NCBI GenBank assembly: GCA_045542115.1
Contig: JAZQKK010000019.1
Location: 62,001-126,000, forward strand
Length of the DNA stretch: 64,000 bases
Source: RGIG995 sp045542115
GTDB lineage: Bacteria > Bacillota > Clostridia > Oscillospirales > UBA644
Direction: 5' to 3'
Positions 50,201 to 58,182 of this stretch are shown one piece after another. The notes under the pieces are model-generated. The model did no database searches. It saw only the letters and a program-made list of their open reading frames with translations, and was not told the origin of the DNA. The position numbers were made by a program, and so were the translations under genes. Numbering within the stretch: position 1 is the stretch's first letter; every line of letters starts with the position of its first letter.

Positions 50201-53200
50201 TTTCCCGTCGTAGGTATAGACGCGGTTTGCTTCCAACCCCATTGCGAAGGTGGAGTTGTCGGCAAGGGTCAGCGTAAGGGACGGATTGCCCGTGGCTTCG
50301 CCCCAATCGTTGGTGGTCAGCCAATGGCTGTTATCAGTCCAACCGTGGCCGGTCTTCCAAACGATCTCATTCGAGACCGTTTCGTTTCCGGCATTCAGGA
50401 CAGTATCCTTATTTACCTTATTAGAATAGTAAACGTCCATTTTGGGAGTTCCGGAAATAGAAACGGTATTGGTGGCACCGTTGTTTCCGTAAAAGTTCCC
50501 CACAACACCGGTAAACGTACCGCCGGTGATGTTCAAGTGTCCGCCGTCGACGCGGAACATCGCAACGTTGTTGGAGAGGCCAACACCCAGCACGTTAATG
50601 GAGGAACCATCCTGGACATAAATGGTCTTGCTTCCCTGAATCTTAATCCCGGCAACGTTACCCTTGGTTTGGGACTGCATAAAGTCAACGTTGACGTCCG
50701 TCCCGGCAAAGGTCAAATCGTTTTTGTTGCTCCAAATTGCCGAAGTTGCGCCGTTATTGGCACTACTGATTTCTTTAACGTTCAGCGTGCCGCCGGTGAA
50801 GGTTGCACTATGGCCGGAACGGTCATTGTCAAATTCCAGACCGACTGCGGTATTTCCGTGGGTCCGGTTGTTGATGACAATGTTCATCGTACCGCCGGTC
50901 TGATTGTACTTGGAGATACAAACGACACCCTTGTAATCGCTGGTGGGAGAAGACGCCGTGGCGACCGTGTCTTCTCCGGAGACGTTCAGCGTGGTGCTAT
51001 AAATAGCCATTGCACCCGTAGAAGTTGCGTCCGTAACGCCGCCGTTCAGATTCAACGTGGTTGCGTGAATTGCATAGTTTCCAAGAGATTTGGCCTTGAC
51101 GTTAGCCGTGCCTTCCACGGTAACGGTGGCAGAAGAAACGGCATAGGTTCCTTCGGAAGGACCGTTGGCATTTGCCGTAACGTCCGCGTCGCCCTTGAAG
51201 GTGATGCTGGTGGGAGCATTGATCGCACGGTATTCCGCATTGGAAATAACGGTACCGCCTTCGATAACAATGTTTTTGGAAGAATAGATATCGTAGCGCT
51301 TGGCTTTGGTGTTGATATTACCGCCCTTAATTTCAATCAAGTTGGAGCTGTTCAGGGAGGCCTGGTCATCGACCACGGTGGAAACGGCACCGCCGAGAAT
51401 CTCCAATTTCGTTCTTCCGTCGATTACGTAGTCGTAACCTTCGGCGTGCACGTCCCCACCCTGAATGGAAAGGATTCCTTCCACACGGATGGCGTTGCGC
51501 CCGAAGGCGTCTACGTCACTGTTGCCGGAAATGGTGAGGTTTCCGCCGTTGGCGTAAATGGCGCGCTGGTAGGCTTCCGCCCACACGGTACTGTCGGTAA
51601 TGGTGATGGGAGTATTCCCGTTGACCCGAATGGCGTTGCTCCCGGACATATTCGCCGCATTCTGGCTGGAAGTTCCCAGCTGAGCTTTGCTGTCGGTATG
51701 TTTCCCGTTGGCGCTTTGGGTTCTGGTCAGATATGCCTTAACGACAGCGCCGTTTTTAACGGCAAAGCCGGTGTTTGAAACCTCAATCGCAGATTCCGTA
51801 AAGCCTTTCACGACCAAAGAACCGCCGTCGACGGTCATCCCGCCGCCCACTGCGTACACCAAGGAGGCGCCGGAACGGACGAAGCTCTTCTTATAACCGA
51901 GCCAGGTCCAGGTCGTCGTTTCCACGCCCTCAACCGTAGTAGTCGTGGAATAGCCGTCAACCAGATTGGCTTCTTCACTCTGCGCCCACGCCAAATCTTC
52001 TTCCCCGAAGGTGGTTTCGACGTAAACGTCGGCGTTTTTCAGAGAAATACCGCCGGCGGCAGCACGGAGCAATTGACCGTTCCCGCCTTTAATATAGATA
52101 TCGGGGTTGTCGGGGTCGGCGTTACAATCGGTAATGACAATTCCGTTCCCCGCATTGATTCCGTACTTTCCGTAATCACAATTCGGTTTGTTATATCCAT
52201 TTCCGTCCACCGACAAGTGACCTCTTGCAACGGCGTTCACGTAAGCGGTAACCTTGGAATTGTTGATGGAAATCTGACCGTCGGTAGTGATGGCATTTGT
52301 CGTGCCGCATTCCGCGTAAACGTCGGCCTGATTCTTAATCTCAATCCCGGTCGTGCCGCGCAGGGCGGTATCCGCAGAAATAGTGGAAGATACCGTAGCG
52401 CCGTCAATGGTCAACGTTGTCGCCGCACGGATTCCGTTTCCGGCAGACGCGGTAACGGTTACGTTGGTGTCTTTAAAGGAAAGGGCAACGAGACTCCCGT
52501 GGATGGGGTCGTCTTTCGCGTCTACAACAACGTCGAAATCGCCGTCAAAATAGAGGTCCCGATAGGCGAGAAGGACGAAGACAGAATTCTTCGCATCAAT
52601 TTTAAGACTGTCACCCTCACCGCCGGTCAGAGTCGCTTTCCCGCCGTCCAGTTTCTCGAAGCGGAAGGTGTAGTTGGAATCGCTTCCGGCGTCGGTACGG
52701 GTGAATTTATTTTCACCCACGAGTTCTACTTCATAGTCTCCGGGGAGCGCGAACAGAATCCGCTTCCCGGCAAGGCCGTTCAAGGTTACCTTCTTATTCT
52801 TCGCGTCGAAGGAGAAGGAACCGGTGGTGGCGTTGTAAACGGTGGCAACGTCGTCGGAGGCGTCGTCAGCGACGTAATGCAGAACGCCGTCCGCATCCGC
52901 ATACATAACGTAACCTTCGGGTACGTTGTCCGCTCCCGCGGTAGACATTCCGATGGAGATGGGTTTGGAAGACTGGATGATGGTATTCTTGGGAAGGGTT
53001 ACGACTTGGTTGTCAACCTGATAACGCGTCGCATAAGGCACCGTATATTTATAGGTAGAGGATTCTGCATCGTAAGAAGCGATAACGCCATTTGCAGAAG
53101 TAAGCGCATCCCAGCCGGTCATATCAGCAGCGTGCTGCTGAACGCCGTTATAATAGGAATAGGTAGAGTCGTTGCCGAAATAAGCCCATCCCCGAGCCAA

Positions 53201-54979
53201 TTCCCCGGAAGGATTTTCCTGATAAGCCGCCCGATGGTTGGCAGAGTCTCCGTTGCCGTCTAACGGACCGACAAACTTATAGCTGTTATCCAAAATGGTG
53301 GAATGTGCACTGGAATCGTCGGGGTTACAGCCGAAAATATTTTTTGTCGCCGTACGAATCAACACCGTACCGCCGGAAATATCATAGGTTCTGCCGTAGG
53401 CCTGGGTATTGGAAACCACACCGTAATTGGAAGCGAGAACTTCCAACTGCGCATTGTCGGCAATCTTGACCCCGGTTTTTCCGGTCCAATATTCCGTATT
53501 TTTGTCATCAGCCTTTATCTCAATGCAGTTCCAGCTGTTTTTCGCCCCGGCCTGTTCCACGTAGACCTTGGCGTTGCCGGTCAAATTGAGGGAGCCGGTG
53601 GCGGATCCGCTGGAACCAATGATGATGGGGGACCCACTAATCTGCGTCCCTTCCGTGCGGATAGACAGCTTGGAATCCCCGGAAACGTCCATCACACCAC
53701 TATGCCACAGAGCGATTCCCTGAGCGTAGTTCGTTCCCTTTTCCGGCGGAGTGGTAGCGGTTTCTTGGGAGTTGACAACCACCTCGCCGCCTTCCTGGAA
53801 GTAACCGACCTCGTCATTTTGCGCCGAATTGAAGACCAAAATACCGAAGGGACGGTAGGTCCAAGCCGGACTGCTCACACTCTGAGGCTCAAATCCGATA
53901 CAGTTGGCGTTAATCAGAAGGGTCCCCTTCTTCATTCGGAAGGAACCGTCCTTCAAACGGATAGCACCCACCCATTCATTCCGGCTTACGAAAGAGGCAT
54001 CCACCTTCACCGTACCGGTGGTATTTATCACAAAAGAATCCACAGCGCCGGAGATGGGCTGTTCCAGATTTATCCCCAACCCGCCGGCGATGGTCACATT
54101 CAAGTTTACGTCTTCGATGATCTGAACGGAGGAGTTCTCTTTGGCCGCGCCGTTAATCACGATGCCCGTGCCAGAGAAGCCATTCACAACGTAAGTGTTC
54201 TCAATGTTAACCGTGGCAGCCCCGGAGAGAATGATGCTACCGGAACGGTTTTCCACAATGGCACCGCCGCCCTTGCCCTTCATAGACAAGGTACCGGTAC
54301 CGCCGAGAACGATATCGTAACCGGAAGCGTCATTAAAGACGTGAGTCGTCTTCGATTCATCGGCGTTGGTTACGGTAAACTCGAAACTACGAATGATGAG
54401 AGTGTGATAGGAATTCTGATCGTAATTCATTCCCATCTTGCCCATAATAATGATTTCCCCGTGGTTGTTTTCCACACGGCCGGTGAGAACCGCACCGTTA
54501 TCCGAGGAAAGAATCATAGGCATATGTCCGCCGTAGGTTTGGGTGGCAACCTCCGGGGTCACAGGATTCGTCTCATCGAGAATCGCATTTTTCCACGCGT
54601 TGTTCACGCGGTCGCTCTTGAATTCCAGAGGCGCTTCCTTCCCGTCGTTGTTGATCACCACGTACAGACCGCCGTCTACCGGGCTGACGACCGCTTTGGT
54701 CCCGTTCAGACGACTGCCAACGTCGGTCAGAATCAACTTCCCGCCGGAGACCTCGTAAGTTCCGCCTACGGCAAGCGTCCCGGACGTGCCGTCGGTCAGG
54801 GAAATCAATTCGTTTCCGATGACCACCTGCGTCGCCTTAACAACGTCGTTGGACGCCCACAGCTCGGCTGCCTTCTGTTCCGCGTAAGGCACATCTGCCG
54901 ACGCGGGGAAGGCAAACACGCATACCGTGGCGGCCAGGACCAGCACGATGGATGTAATTAGTGCGATTCTTCTCTTCAT
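44276..54979 (-). CDS. Giant secreted right-handed beta-helix protein (3,567 residues)
   Basis: A very large exported protein. The ATG at 54979 has GGAGAGAG upstream and opens a clear signal peptide ending FAFPASA (about residue 26). Most of the chain is short strand-turn repeats (patterns such as GNLTVNG, GGTLTVNA, GAAxVNIxN) typical of parallel beta-helices like the Cthe_2159 polysaccharide-binding type. A module with the motif YWGN-x-A-S-Y-Q-YYNPL recurs at about residues 600, 2080 and 3005. The last 400 residues (GPHDIEMLPNGDIVIAATNNGG and following) look like a propeller. There is no sortase motif or C-terminal membrane helix. It probably binds glycans or forms a surface coat. Confidence 0.9.
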   Translation of the reverse strand: MKRRIALITSIVLVLAATVCVFAFPASADVPYAEQKAAELWASNDVVKATQVVIGNELISLTDGTSGTLAVGGTYEVSGGKLILTDVGSRLNGTKAVVSPVDGGLYVVINNDGKEAPLEFKSDRVNNAWKNAILDETNPVTPEVATQTYGGHMPMILSSDNGAVLTGRVENNHGEIIIMGKMGMNYDQNSYHTLIIRSFEFTVTNADESKTTHVFNDASGYDIVLGGTGTLSMKGKGGGAIVENRSGSIILSGAATVNIENTYVVNGFSGTGIVINGAAKENSSVQIIEDVNLNVTIAGGLGINLEQPISGAVDSFVINTTGTVKVDASFVSRNEWVGAIRLKDGSFRMKKGTLLINANCIGFEPQSVSSPAWTYRPFGILVFNSAQNDEVGYFQEGGEVVVNSQETATTPPEKGTNYAQGIALWHSGVMDVSGDSKLSIRTEGTQISGSPIIIGSSGSATGSLNLTGNAKVYVEQAGAKNSWNCIEIKADDKNTEYWTGKTGVKIADNAQLEVLASNYGVVSNTQAYGRTYDISGGTVLIRTATKNIFGCNPDDSSAHSTILDNSYKFVGPLDGNGDSANHRAAYQENPSGELARGWAYFGNDSTYSYYNGVQQHAADMTGWDALTSANGVIASYDAESSTYKYTVPYATRYQVDNQVVTLPKNTIIQSSKPISIGMSTAGADNVPEGYVMYADADGVLHYVADDASDDVATVYNATTGSFSFDAKNKKVTLNGLAGKRILFALPGDYEVELVGENKFTRTDAGSDSNYTFRFEKLDGGKATLTGGEGDSLKIDAKNSVFVLLAYRDLYFDGDFDVVVDAKDDPIHGSLVALSFKDTNVTVTASAGNGIRAATTLTIDGATVSSTISADTALRGTTGIEIKNQADVYAECGTTNAITTDGQISINNSKVTAYVNAVARGHLSVDGNGYNKPNCDYGKYGINAGNGIVITDCNADPDNPDIYIKGGNGQLLRAAAGGISLKNADVYVETTFGEEDLAWAQSEEANLVDGYSTTTTVEGVETTTWTWLGYKKSFVRSGASLVYAVGGGMTVDGGSLVVKGFTESAIEVSNTGFAVKNGAVVKAYLTRTQSANGKHTDSKAQLGTSSQNAANMSGSNAIRVNGNTPITITDSTVWAEAYQRAIYANGGNLTISGNSDVDAFGRNAIRVEGILSIQGGDVHAEGYDYVIDGRTKLEILGGAVSTVVDDQASLNSSNLIEIKGGNINTKAKRYDIYSSKNIVIEGGTVISNAEYRAINAPTSITFKGDADVTANANGPSEGTYAVSSATVTVEGTANVKAKSLGNYAIHATTLNLNGGVTDATSTGAMAIYSTTLNVSGEDTVATASSPTSDYKGVVCISKYNQTGGTMNIVINNRTHGNTAVGLEFDNDRSGHSATFTGGTLNVKEISSANNGATSAIWSNKNDLTFAGTDVNVDFMQSQTKGNVAGIKIQGSKTIYVQDGSSINVLGVGLSNNVAMFRVDGGHLNITGGTFTGVVGNFYGNNGATNTVSISGTPKMDVYYSNKVNKDTVLNAGNETVSNEIVWKTGHGWTDNSHWLTTNDWGEATGNPSLTLTLADNSTFAMGLEANRVYTYDGKVGLLIDPLGELKVYDIPAGKVKKIASTGDLDFTVPSGVTVNLGNTSTGSIFTVTGNLTIDGDGALNVLSSGAAIKTTAGLLTVKGNVTVSVTGNHALTTDESAESGIQLLENATVYAGVEASQSTVNAETGEMTLVPTSVIGGYTLQTNGNHGILIDGATLLVYGNSNGIVHINNANAKIYIKSGLVAAHSTGLSAIRAQSGSIEIGSETTAPTVIASAAVSGDGCGAMHVQVNGSLSVLGGKLFVTAALSGKNTDCMAGIRINGDNTVNTGLFIKNGAQVVVKTTATPTDSKNPGAASIFVQNGVVDVDNASLAVYNYGQHSPYAMGDGGSAILLVPGAFRVKGNSKVYLYHEAERGIRFVTDANMKTGGTSEHWMTEGGLKVSGGQLEIWSAHSKGIPVGHVKGSATGAVAKDAGYPSNIELTGGAVLLHAPNKYAFDSAFYSGAKASTNASNPFFIGNTSRSFGASATGELDRSWSDANIKTWLYWGNNASYQYYNPLNQANANVMVSLTDGNYVVTPPLATNGTKGQYVIDGVVVPMAVTDKFNSGAVNPVITLTNDQDYSDGLYIRDSIGISFLAGTDETNNSYKNGAIVYNAADDTATFTNASVSQVASYHGGLNVTLVGNNTIAAGDLSNALYVRTGNLALSGEGKLAVSTSNNYGICLDSGNLTVNGTTVEATALEYAVYLKVGNLSITDANFTAKTVIPQSLLDSYVGVEPTAGKQERRHPGSYTVYVVAGNFSINNSIVTVIADNEHAVCLSGAGATLTVDGEDTVFTASTPLTQNEHLYWLSGTTKVYDTAQRAIRLDGTNATFTINAGMINLQSYGYPTYLRNAGGVINVNGGTVNVTTGGGDHGLSAAGGINISGGKVLVNTKENFVDAKYVGRWLVQSDGIVTIKNGAEVWIACLSNGLHSNSTQKYTAGGSGAINVLSGANVHVKTGSFQSVRPQKGDLYVDGATLFAEGTTQTIRPEVGSVVISNSKVTVKATGGEGNTIVAAGNISISGTKDENGVYSTEVYVESPSYEGIFANGNITVDTAKVTAYVQREGGIHSSGNYLQKGDSEVAITLYTTGSLKGGGLLVGGNAEIQGGNLTIVQNLNSVLHGALEVGGNYTQTGGNVSVTTALGTVCDGSAESNAAFYVKNGSATISGGTLTVNATLHRQTDDSSIFAAGLAVNAAAATDGLKISNGAQVVVKTTAVSATNGDKTVWPIGGSIVVNNGVVDVENGNLAVYNYGQHDPYAASDSVGAAIVLSPGAFRVKENAKVYIYHEAARGIRFITDAEMKTGGTSEHWMTDGGLKVSGGQLEIYSKSGIPVGHVKGSAEGAVEKTGYKYNVELTGGVVLLYAPDNYAYDTPIYNNGDTSPANAVQNAYFVGNTGRTFSAPATVNTDRFDRKWNDANVKPANPTKVWMYWGNDASYQYYNPLLEGKGVLVSVSDGKYTFTAPLATEGLVGQYFVDGTPRILSKNQAVTLNADTVIQVGDSRTGYAIDIRWAAMSFVYQNEVWVPSTHQYVEGGWTHITDGEETAATVVITNHSEKPLHVNLTSQLKEEYEDLLNVTVSTETSKIPGVDAYLLGGAEELTFSVDLDGDKPEEDMKDVVVGTLTLTLNTNYSDYDETVNHKFLAANSETQRIEIYDAETLLSALGSSTEKAVDILSLREASYAANLGSVSLTAAKLRKPSNSKWADGNTEFIVSSAGGYFFLVNTGTYQESGSSITGLYKYQSPVSGPHDIEMLPNGDIVIAATNNGGYLCYIPLSQMTLTSNQITTFNASQYSTLKLTPEVGTNGHGISYVPGENGEVGFLWVLMDNKVAKVEIEGYGTALPTLKFGTDDQGVPVEAFLYPQDISGHGFSPIVGQPGTYALTAHYNAWTFDSSDMSITKMEDIYQCGYQGVGCGTTGVKNGHVKGMVMFEDGTAVMLPAEYARDTTDNYSSEHESAGFHIVKWVNGVPTHYKVSDKEISCYKVFPLMTNYQ
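46040..46560. repeat. Internal duplication in the giant gene, copy 2
   Basis: This segment is clearly similar at DNA level to 48760-49310 inside the same gene. It encodes the stretch with YNYGQHDPYA, PGAFRV, YHEAARGIRF and GGTSEHWMT followed by a glycine-rich strand run. Runs of 20 or more identical bases remain between the copies, for instance around the GGTSEHWMT codons. Confidence 0.8.
48760..49310. repeat. Internal duplication in the giant gene, copy 1
   Basis: Partner of 46040-46560, encoding YNYGQHSPYA, PGAFRV, YHEAERGIRF and GGTSEHWMT. In both copies the module starting with a YWGN...YYNPL motif comes next in the protein, so the duplicated unit is about 900 codons long with the best-kept part here. 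Confidence 0.8.
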
Positions 54980-55013
54980 AATCTCTCTCCTATGTTGTTG
55001 TCCGTTTGTATGT

Positions 55014-55051
55014 ATTATACAAAATTGCGCGCGTCTATATATATATATATA
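55014..55051 (-). promoter_or_regulatory. Promoter region of the surface locus with (TA)8 tract
   Basis: On the minus strand TATAAT (55014-55019) lies about 35 bases before the giant gene start. A 16-base run of alternating TA (55036-55051) occupies the -35 area instead of a TTGACA box. Slippage in the tract could change promoter geometry. The rest of the gap up to 55194 is AT-rich and I see no gene in it. Confidence 0.5.
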
Positions 55052-55194
55052 GCACACAATAAAGTGCGATGTCAAGACAATTCACTGAAAGTTTGAATTT
55101 TTGTTAACTATTTTTACTTTTTTCAAACAGATATCAGACTTCTTGTACACTTTTTCCAAAAAGTGACGTTTTTCCCATCTGTTCAAACAAGGAC

Positions 55195-55227
55195 AAAAAA
55201 TCTCCGACGGAAGCAACTCCGCCGGAG
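55195..55227 (-). terminator. Intrinsic terminator of trpB
   Basis: On the minus strand CTCCGGCGG pairs with CCGTCGGAG (one G-U pair) and is followed by TTTTTT. The + strand copy has a mismatch at that pair, which supports action on the minus-strand transcript. Confidence 0.82.
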
Positions 55228-55279
55228 AATGTTTTCAATTTTCAGAGCGCCGGGCACGGCAAGAAACGGTGCCGGCTTT

Positions 55280-56497
55280 TTATCGGATTCCGTAATGCTC
55301 GATAACGTAATCCATATCCTTGTCTCCGCGGCCGGAGAGGTTGATAAGGACGGAACCTTTGCCCATTTGCTTTGCCAATTTCATCCCGTACGCCACGGCG
55401 TGGGACGATTCGATGGCGGGAATAATTCCTTCCATCCGGGACAGTTCAAAGAAGGCGTCGATGGTGTCGTCGTCGTTGACAACATCGTACTTGACCCGGC
55501 CCAAAGTGTGCAGGAAAGCGTGTTCCGGACCGGAAGAGGGATAGTCCAGGCCGCTTGCCACGGAATAAACGGGAGCGGGTTCGCCGTTTTCGTCTTTCAG
55601 CATAATGGAGTTAAAGCCGTGCATAACCCCTTCCGTGCCGTACTGCAACGAAGCCGCGTGGTCCCCCATTTTCGTGCCGCGGCCCAAGGGTTCGATGCCG
55701 TAAATATCCACGGGGTCGTTCAAAAATCCGGCAAAGAAGCCGGCGGCATTGGAACCGCCCCCTACGCAAGCCACGACGGCGTCGGGCAATTCCCCGGTCA
55801 TATCCACGAACTGCTGACGGGCTTCGATGCCCACAACGCTCTGGAAGTCCCGGACCATCATCGGGAAGGGATGGGGTCCCACCACCGAACCGATGCAGTA
55901 AATGGCGTCTTTGTATTCTCTGGCGTAGGCGTCAAAGGCGGCGTCTACCGCTTCTTTCAAGGTTTGAAGGCCGTGGGTAACTTCCACCACATTTGCCCCC
56001 AAAATCTTCATCCGAGCCACGTTGGGAGCCTGTTTTTTGATATCCACGGAGCCCATATAAATGTCACATTCCAGACCGAAATATGCGGCGGCGGTGGCAA
56101 GGGCGACCCCGTGCTGACCGGCCCCGGTCTCGGCAATGACCTTCTTTTTGCCCATATATTTGGCCAAAAGAGCCTCGCCCATACAGTGATTCAATTTGTG
56201 CGCCCCGGTATGGTTCAAATCTTCCCGCTTCACGTACAACTGGACGTTGCCCAGCTTGTTGGAGAGGCGTTCCAGGTGGGAAATGGGGGTGGGTCTGCCC
56301 TGAAATTCCCGGCGGATGCGCCGCAATTCATCAATAAATTTCCGGGATTTTGCAATGGTAAAGTAGGCCTCGGTGGTCTCCTGCATCGCCCGCTTCAATT
56401 CCTCGGAAACGTAGACCCCGCCGTAGGGTCCGAAGTATCCGTTTTCATCGGGATAATGCTTAAAATAAGTATCAAAATCAACGCCGTTAAAAATCAT
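55280..56497 (-). CDS. trpB: Tryptophan synthase beta chain
   Basis: TrpB makes tryptophan from indole and serine with PLP. The 406-residue product has the PLP lysine Lys101 in HTGAHKLN, the catalytic glutamate in ETGAGQHG, the phosphate loop GGGSNA and the usual GPYGGVYV start. The start at 56497 has GGAGG upstream; a 49-codon extension reads back into the leader. No trpA or other trp gene is adjacent, so it may salvage indole or pair with a distant trpA. A tryptophan T-box leader and attenuator precede it, so expression should rise when tRNA-Trp is uncharged. Confidence 0.96.
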   Translation of the reverse strand: MIFNGVDFDTYFKHYPDENGYFGPYGGVYVSEELKRAMQETTEAYFTIAKSRKFIDELRRIRREFQGRPTPISHLERLSNKLGNVQLYVKREDLNHTGAHKLNHCMGEALLAKYMGKKKVIAETGAGQHGVALATAAAYFGLECDIYMGSVDIKKQAPNVARMKILGANVVEVTHGLQTLKEAVDAAFDAYAREYKDAIYCIGSVVGPHPFPMMVRDFQSVVGIEARQQFVDMTGELPDAVVACVGGGSNAAGFFAGFLNDPVDIYGIEPLGRGTKMGDHAASLQYGTEGVMHGFNSIMLKDENGEPAPVYSVASGLDYPSSGPEHAFLHTLGRVKYDVVNDDDTIDAFFELSRMEGIIPAIESSHAVAYGMKLAKQMGKGSVLINLSGRGDKDMDYVIEHYGIR

Positions 56498-56600
56498 TTT
56501 TTGTTCCTCCGTATTTAAAAAAACTCGTATTCTTCCGTAAAAATCTTCTCTTTCACCATCGAAGAGTAAAAATGACAGACATAACGATTCCTCCAAAAAT

Positions 56601-56629
56601 AAAAAAGCTTCCAAGCATAACCCGGAAGC
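56601..56629 (-). terminator. Attenuator in the trpB leader
   Basis: On the minus strand GCTTCC pairs with GGAAGC (with an inner CGG/CTTG region) and TTTTTT follows, about 105 bases before the trpB ATG. It is the regulated terminator expected at the end of the T-box leader. Confidence 0.8.
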
Positions 56630-56639
56630 GGAAAGACAA

Positions 56640-56838
56640 AACACCGATACCTACGTACCGTCTCTCGCATACCAACATATGCTCCGCCTTTTTACGGGTG
56701 CGGCTCCCGTCGGCCACTACTGAGGCATCCCTGCCCGTTCGCTCCGCCCTCCTGAGTCCATTCCCCTGACCTTTCCTTACCGCAATCCCACCGCCTGCGG
56801 CTCTCTTCGAAGTTCCGAAAAGGGTACTCTTCTCAATC
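56640..56838 (-). promoter_or_regulatory. Tryptophan T-box leader
   Basis: On the minus strand the T-box stem I elements occur in order. AGTA follows TTGAGAAG. AGAGAG (56801-56806) precedes CCGC, a GGTGGGA loop and GCGG. Then the specifier loop reads GAA-TGG-A (TGG at 56758-56760, a Trp codon), closed by CTCAG. The antiterminator (56689-56728) has the acceptor-binding TGGC, matching tRNA-Trp ending GCCA, followed by a CGGG/CCCG hairpin. Its bulge reads TGGCCGA instead of the usual TGGNACC. Confidence 0.78.
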
Positions 56839-56864
56839 TTCGGTTTGTTGATTCAATTTTATGT

Positions 56865-56893
56865 ATTATAACACATTTTTCCCCCGTTGTCAA
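56865..56893 (-). promoter_or_regulatory. Promoter for trpB
   Basis: TTGACA-N17-TATAAT on the minus strand, both perfect, starting 14 bases after the folC stop. Transcription should begin near 56858 and run through the T-box leader, giving a leader of about 360 bases. Confidence 0.9.
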
Positions 56894-56906
56894 GGGGGAA
56901 TTTTCT

Positions 56907-58154
56907 TCACGGATCAAGGGCCTTCAAAATCTCCCCGTATTGGTACAACGAGCCAAGGCAAACCACGGGAAGACCGTGGGAAATTGCCCGGTCCAAGGCT
57001 TCCCGGACCGAAGTACAGGGATACGCGGGAATTTTCAGCTCCCGGAAGACCCGGGCGTAATCTTCCGCCGGCAAAGAACGGGGATTGGGAGGCGTTACCG
57101 TGTAAACGCAATGGGCCACGTCGGCCATCCGTTTTGCCACGGTTTGATAGGCTTTGTCTCCCATAATTCCCGAAACAAAAACCACCTTTTGTCCGGGGAA
57201 ATAGGCTTCAATGCTCTCCACCGCCCGATTTACGCCGTCGGGATTGTGCCCGCCGTCGGCAAGGATCGTGGGACGTTTGGAAAGCAATTCAAACCGCCCC
57301 GGCCACCGGGCGAACCAAAGTCCGTCGGCCATCTGTTCTCGCGTCAGGCAAACTCCCAACAACTTTAAAGCAGTCAGGGCATTGGCGGCGTTCTCCGCCT
57401 GATACAGTCCCAACAGGGAAAGGGGCAGGTCGTACTGCCCGTCAAAATCAAAGACGGTGCCGGACAGATCCGCCTGCTTGACCCGAAGAGATTCTCTTGG
57501 AACGGCAAAAAACGATGCGTTTTTTTCCCGGCAAACGTGCCGGATCACCGCCGCGGCTTCCGGATGGGTCCCGCACCACAGGGCAAGGCAATTTCCCTTG
57601 ATAATTCCGGCTTTTTGGCGCGCAATTTCGGAAACGGTATTTCCCAAAAACGAGGCGTGGTCCACGGAAATTTCGGTGATGACCGAAAGCAGCGGACGGG
57701 CAATGACGTTGGTAGCGTCGGTCTGCCCTCCCATACCACATTCCAGAATCACGTAGTCGCAATTTTGCTCCCGAAAATACAAAAATGCCAACACCGTTAA
57801 AAGTTCAAATTCCGTCGGTCGGTCGTCTTGCTGCTCCGCAAGGGGTTGAAGCAACGTGACCAGCCGGGCAAAATCTCCGTCGGGAATTTCTTCCCCGTTG
57901 ACGGTAATACATTCATTGATTCGGCAAAGGGCCGGGGACGAAAACCGCCCCACCCGAAATCCTCCCGCCTGTAACAGGGAGGCCAGAAGAATACAAAACG
58001 AGCCTTTTCCGTTGGTTCCCGCCACGTGGACGACCGGCAGCGTTCGTTGGGGATTTCCCAAAGCGGAACACAGGGCGTTTACCCGTTCGGTTCCCGGTTT
58101 GCAAAAGGTCCGATTGGTGCCTTGCAGATATTGAATTGCCTGAGAATACTCCAT
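56907..58154 (-). CDS. folC: Dihydrofolate synthase / folylpolyglutamate synthase
   Basis: FolC adds glutamate to dihydropteroate and folates, trapping them in the cell. The 415-residue protein has the ATP loop GTNGKGS (residues 46-52), the GRFSSPALCRINECI segment in the place of the usual TSPHL motif, GGQTDATNVI, SVDHASFLGNT and the C-terminal GHNPDG. GGGGACG precedes the ATG. It follows the folate-uptake gene by 28 bases, so imported folate would be polyglutamylated by the next gene product, all under one THF riboswitch. Confidence 0.95.
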   Translation of the reverse strand: MEYSQAIQYLQGTNRTFCKPGTERVNALCSALGNPQRTLPVVHVAGTNGKGSFCILLASLLQAGGFRVGRFSSPALCRINECITVNGEEIPDGDFARLVTLLQPLAEQQDDRPTEFELLTVLAFLYFREQNCDYVILECGMGGQTDATNVIARPLLSVITEISVDHASFLGNTVSEIARQKAGIIKGNCLALWCGTHPEAAAVIRHVCREKNASFFAVPRESLRVKQADLSGTVFDFDGQYDLPLSLLGLYQAENAANALTALKLLGVCLTREQMADGLWFARWPGRFELLSKRPTILADGGHNPDGVNRAVESIEAYFPGQKVVFVSGIMGDKAYQTVAKRMADVAHCVYTVTPPNPRSLPAEDYARVFRELKIPAYPCTSVREALDRAISHGLPVVCLGSLYQYGEILKALDP

Positions 58155-58182
58155 AAAAACGTCCCCTTTCCGGGCCCGATTT

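Noticed and set aside
45305..54961. Long open frames on the + strand opposite the giant gene (for example 45305-47536, 50324-51778, 53303-54961)
   Set aside because: They are mirror images of the beta-helix gene caused by its codon bias. They lack ribosome sites, signal peptides and any recognisable domain, while the minus-strand frame has a clean signal peptide and repeats.
54980..55075. N-terminal extension of the giant protein to 55075
   Set aside because: It reads through the -10 box and the TA tract; the start at 54979 has a proper ribosome site and opens a signal peptide.
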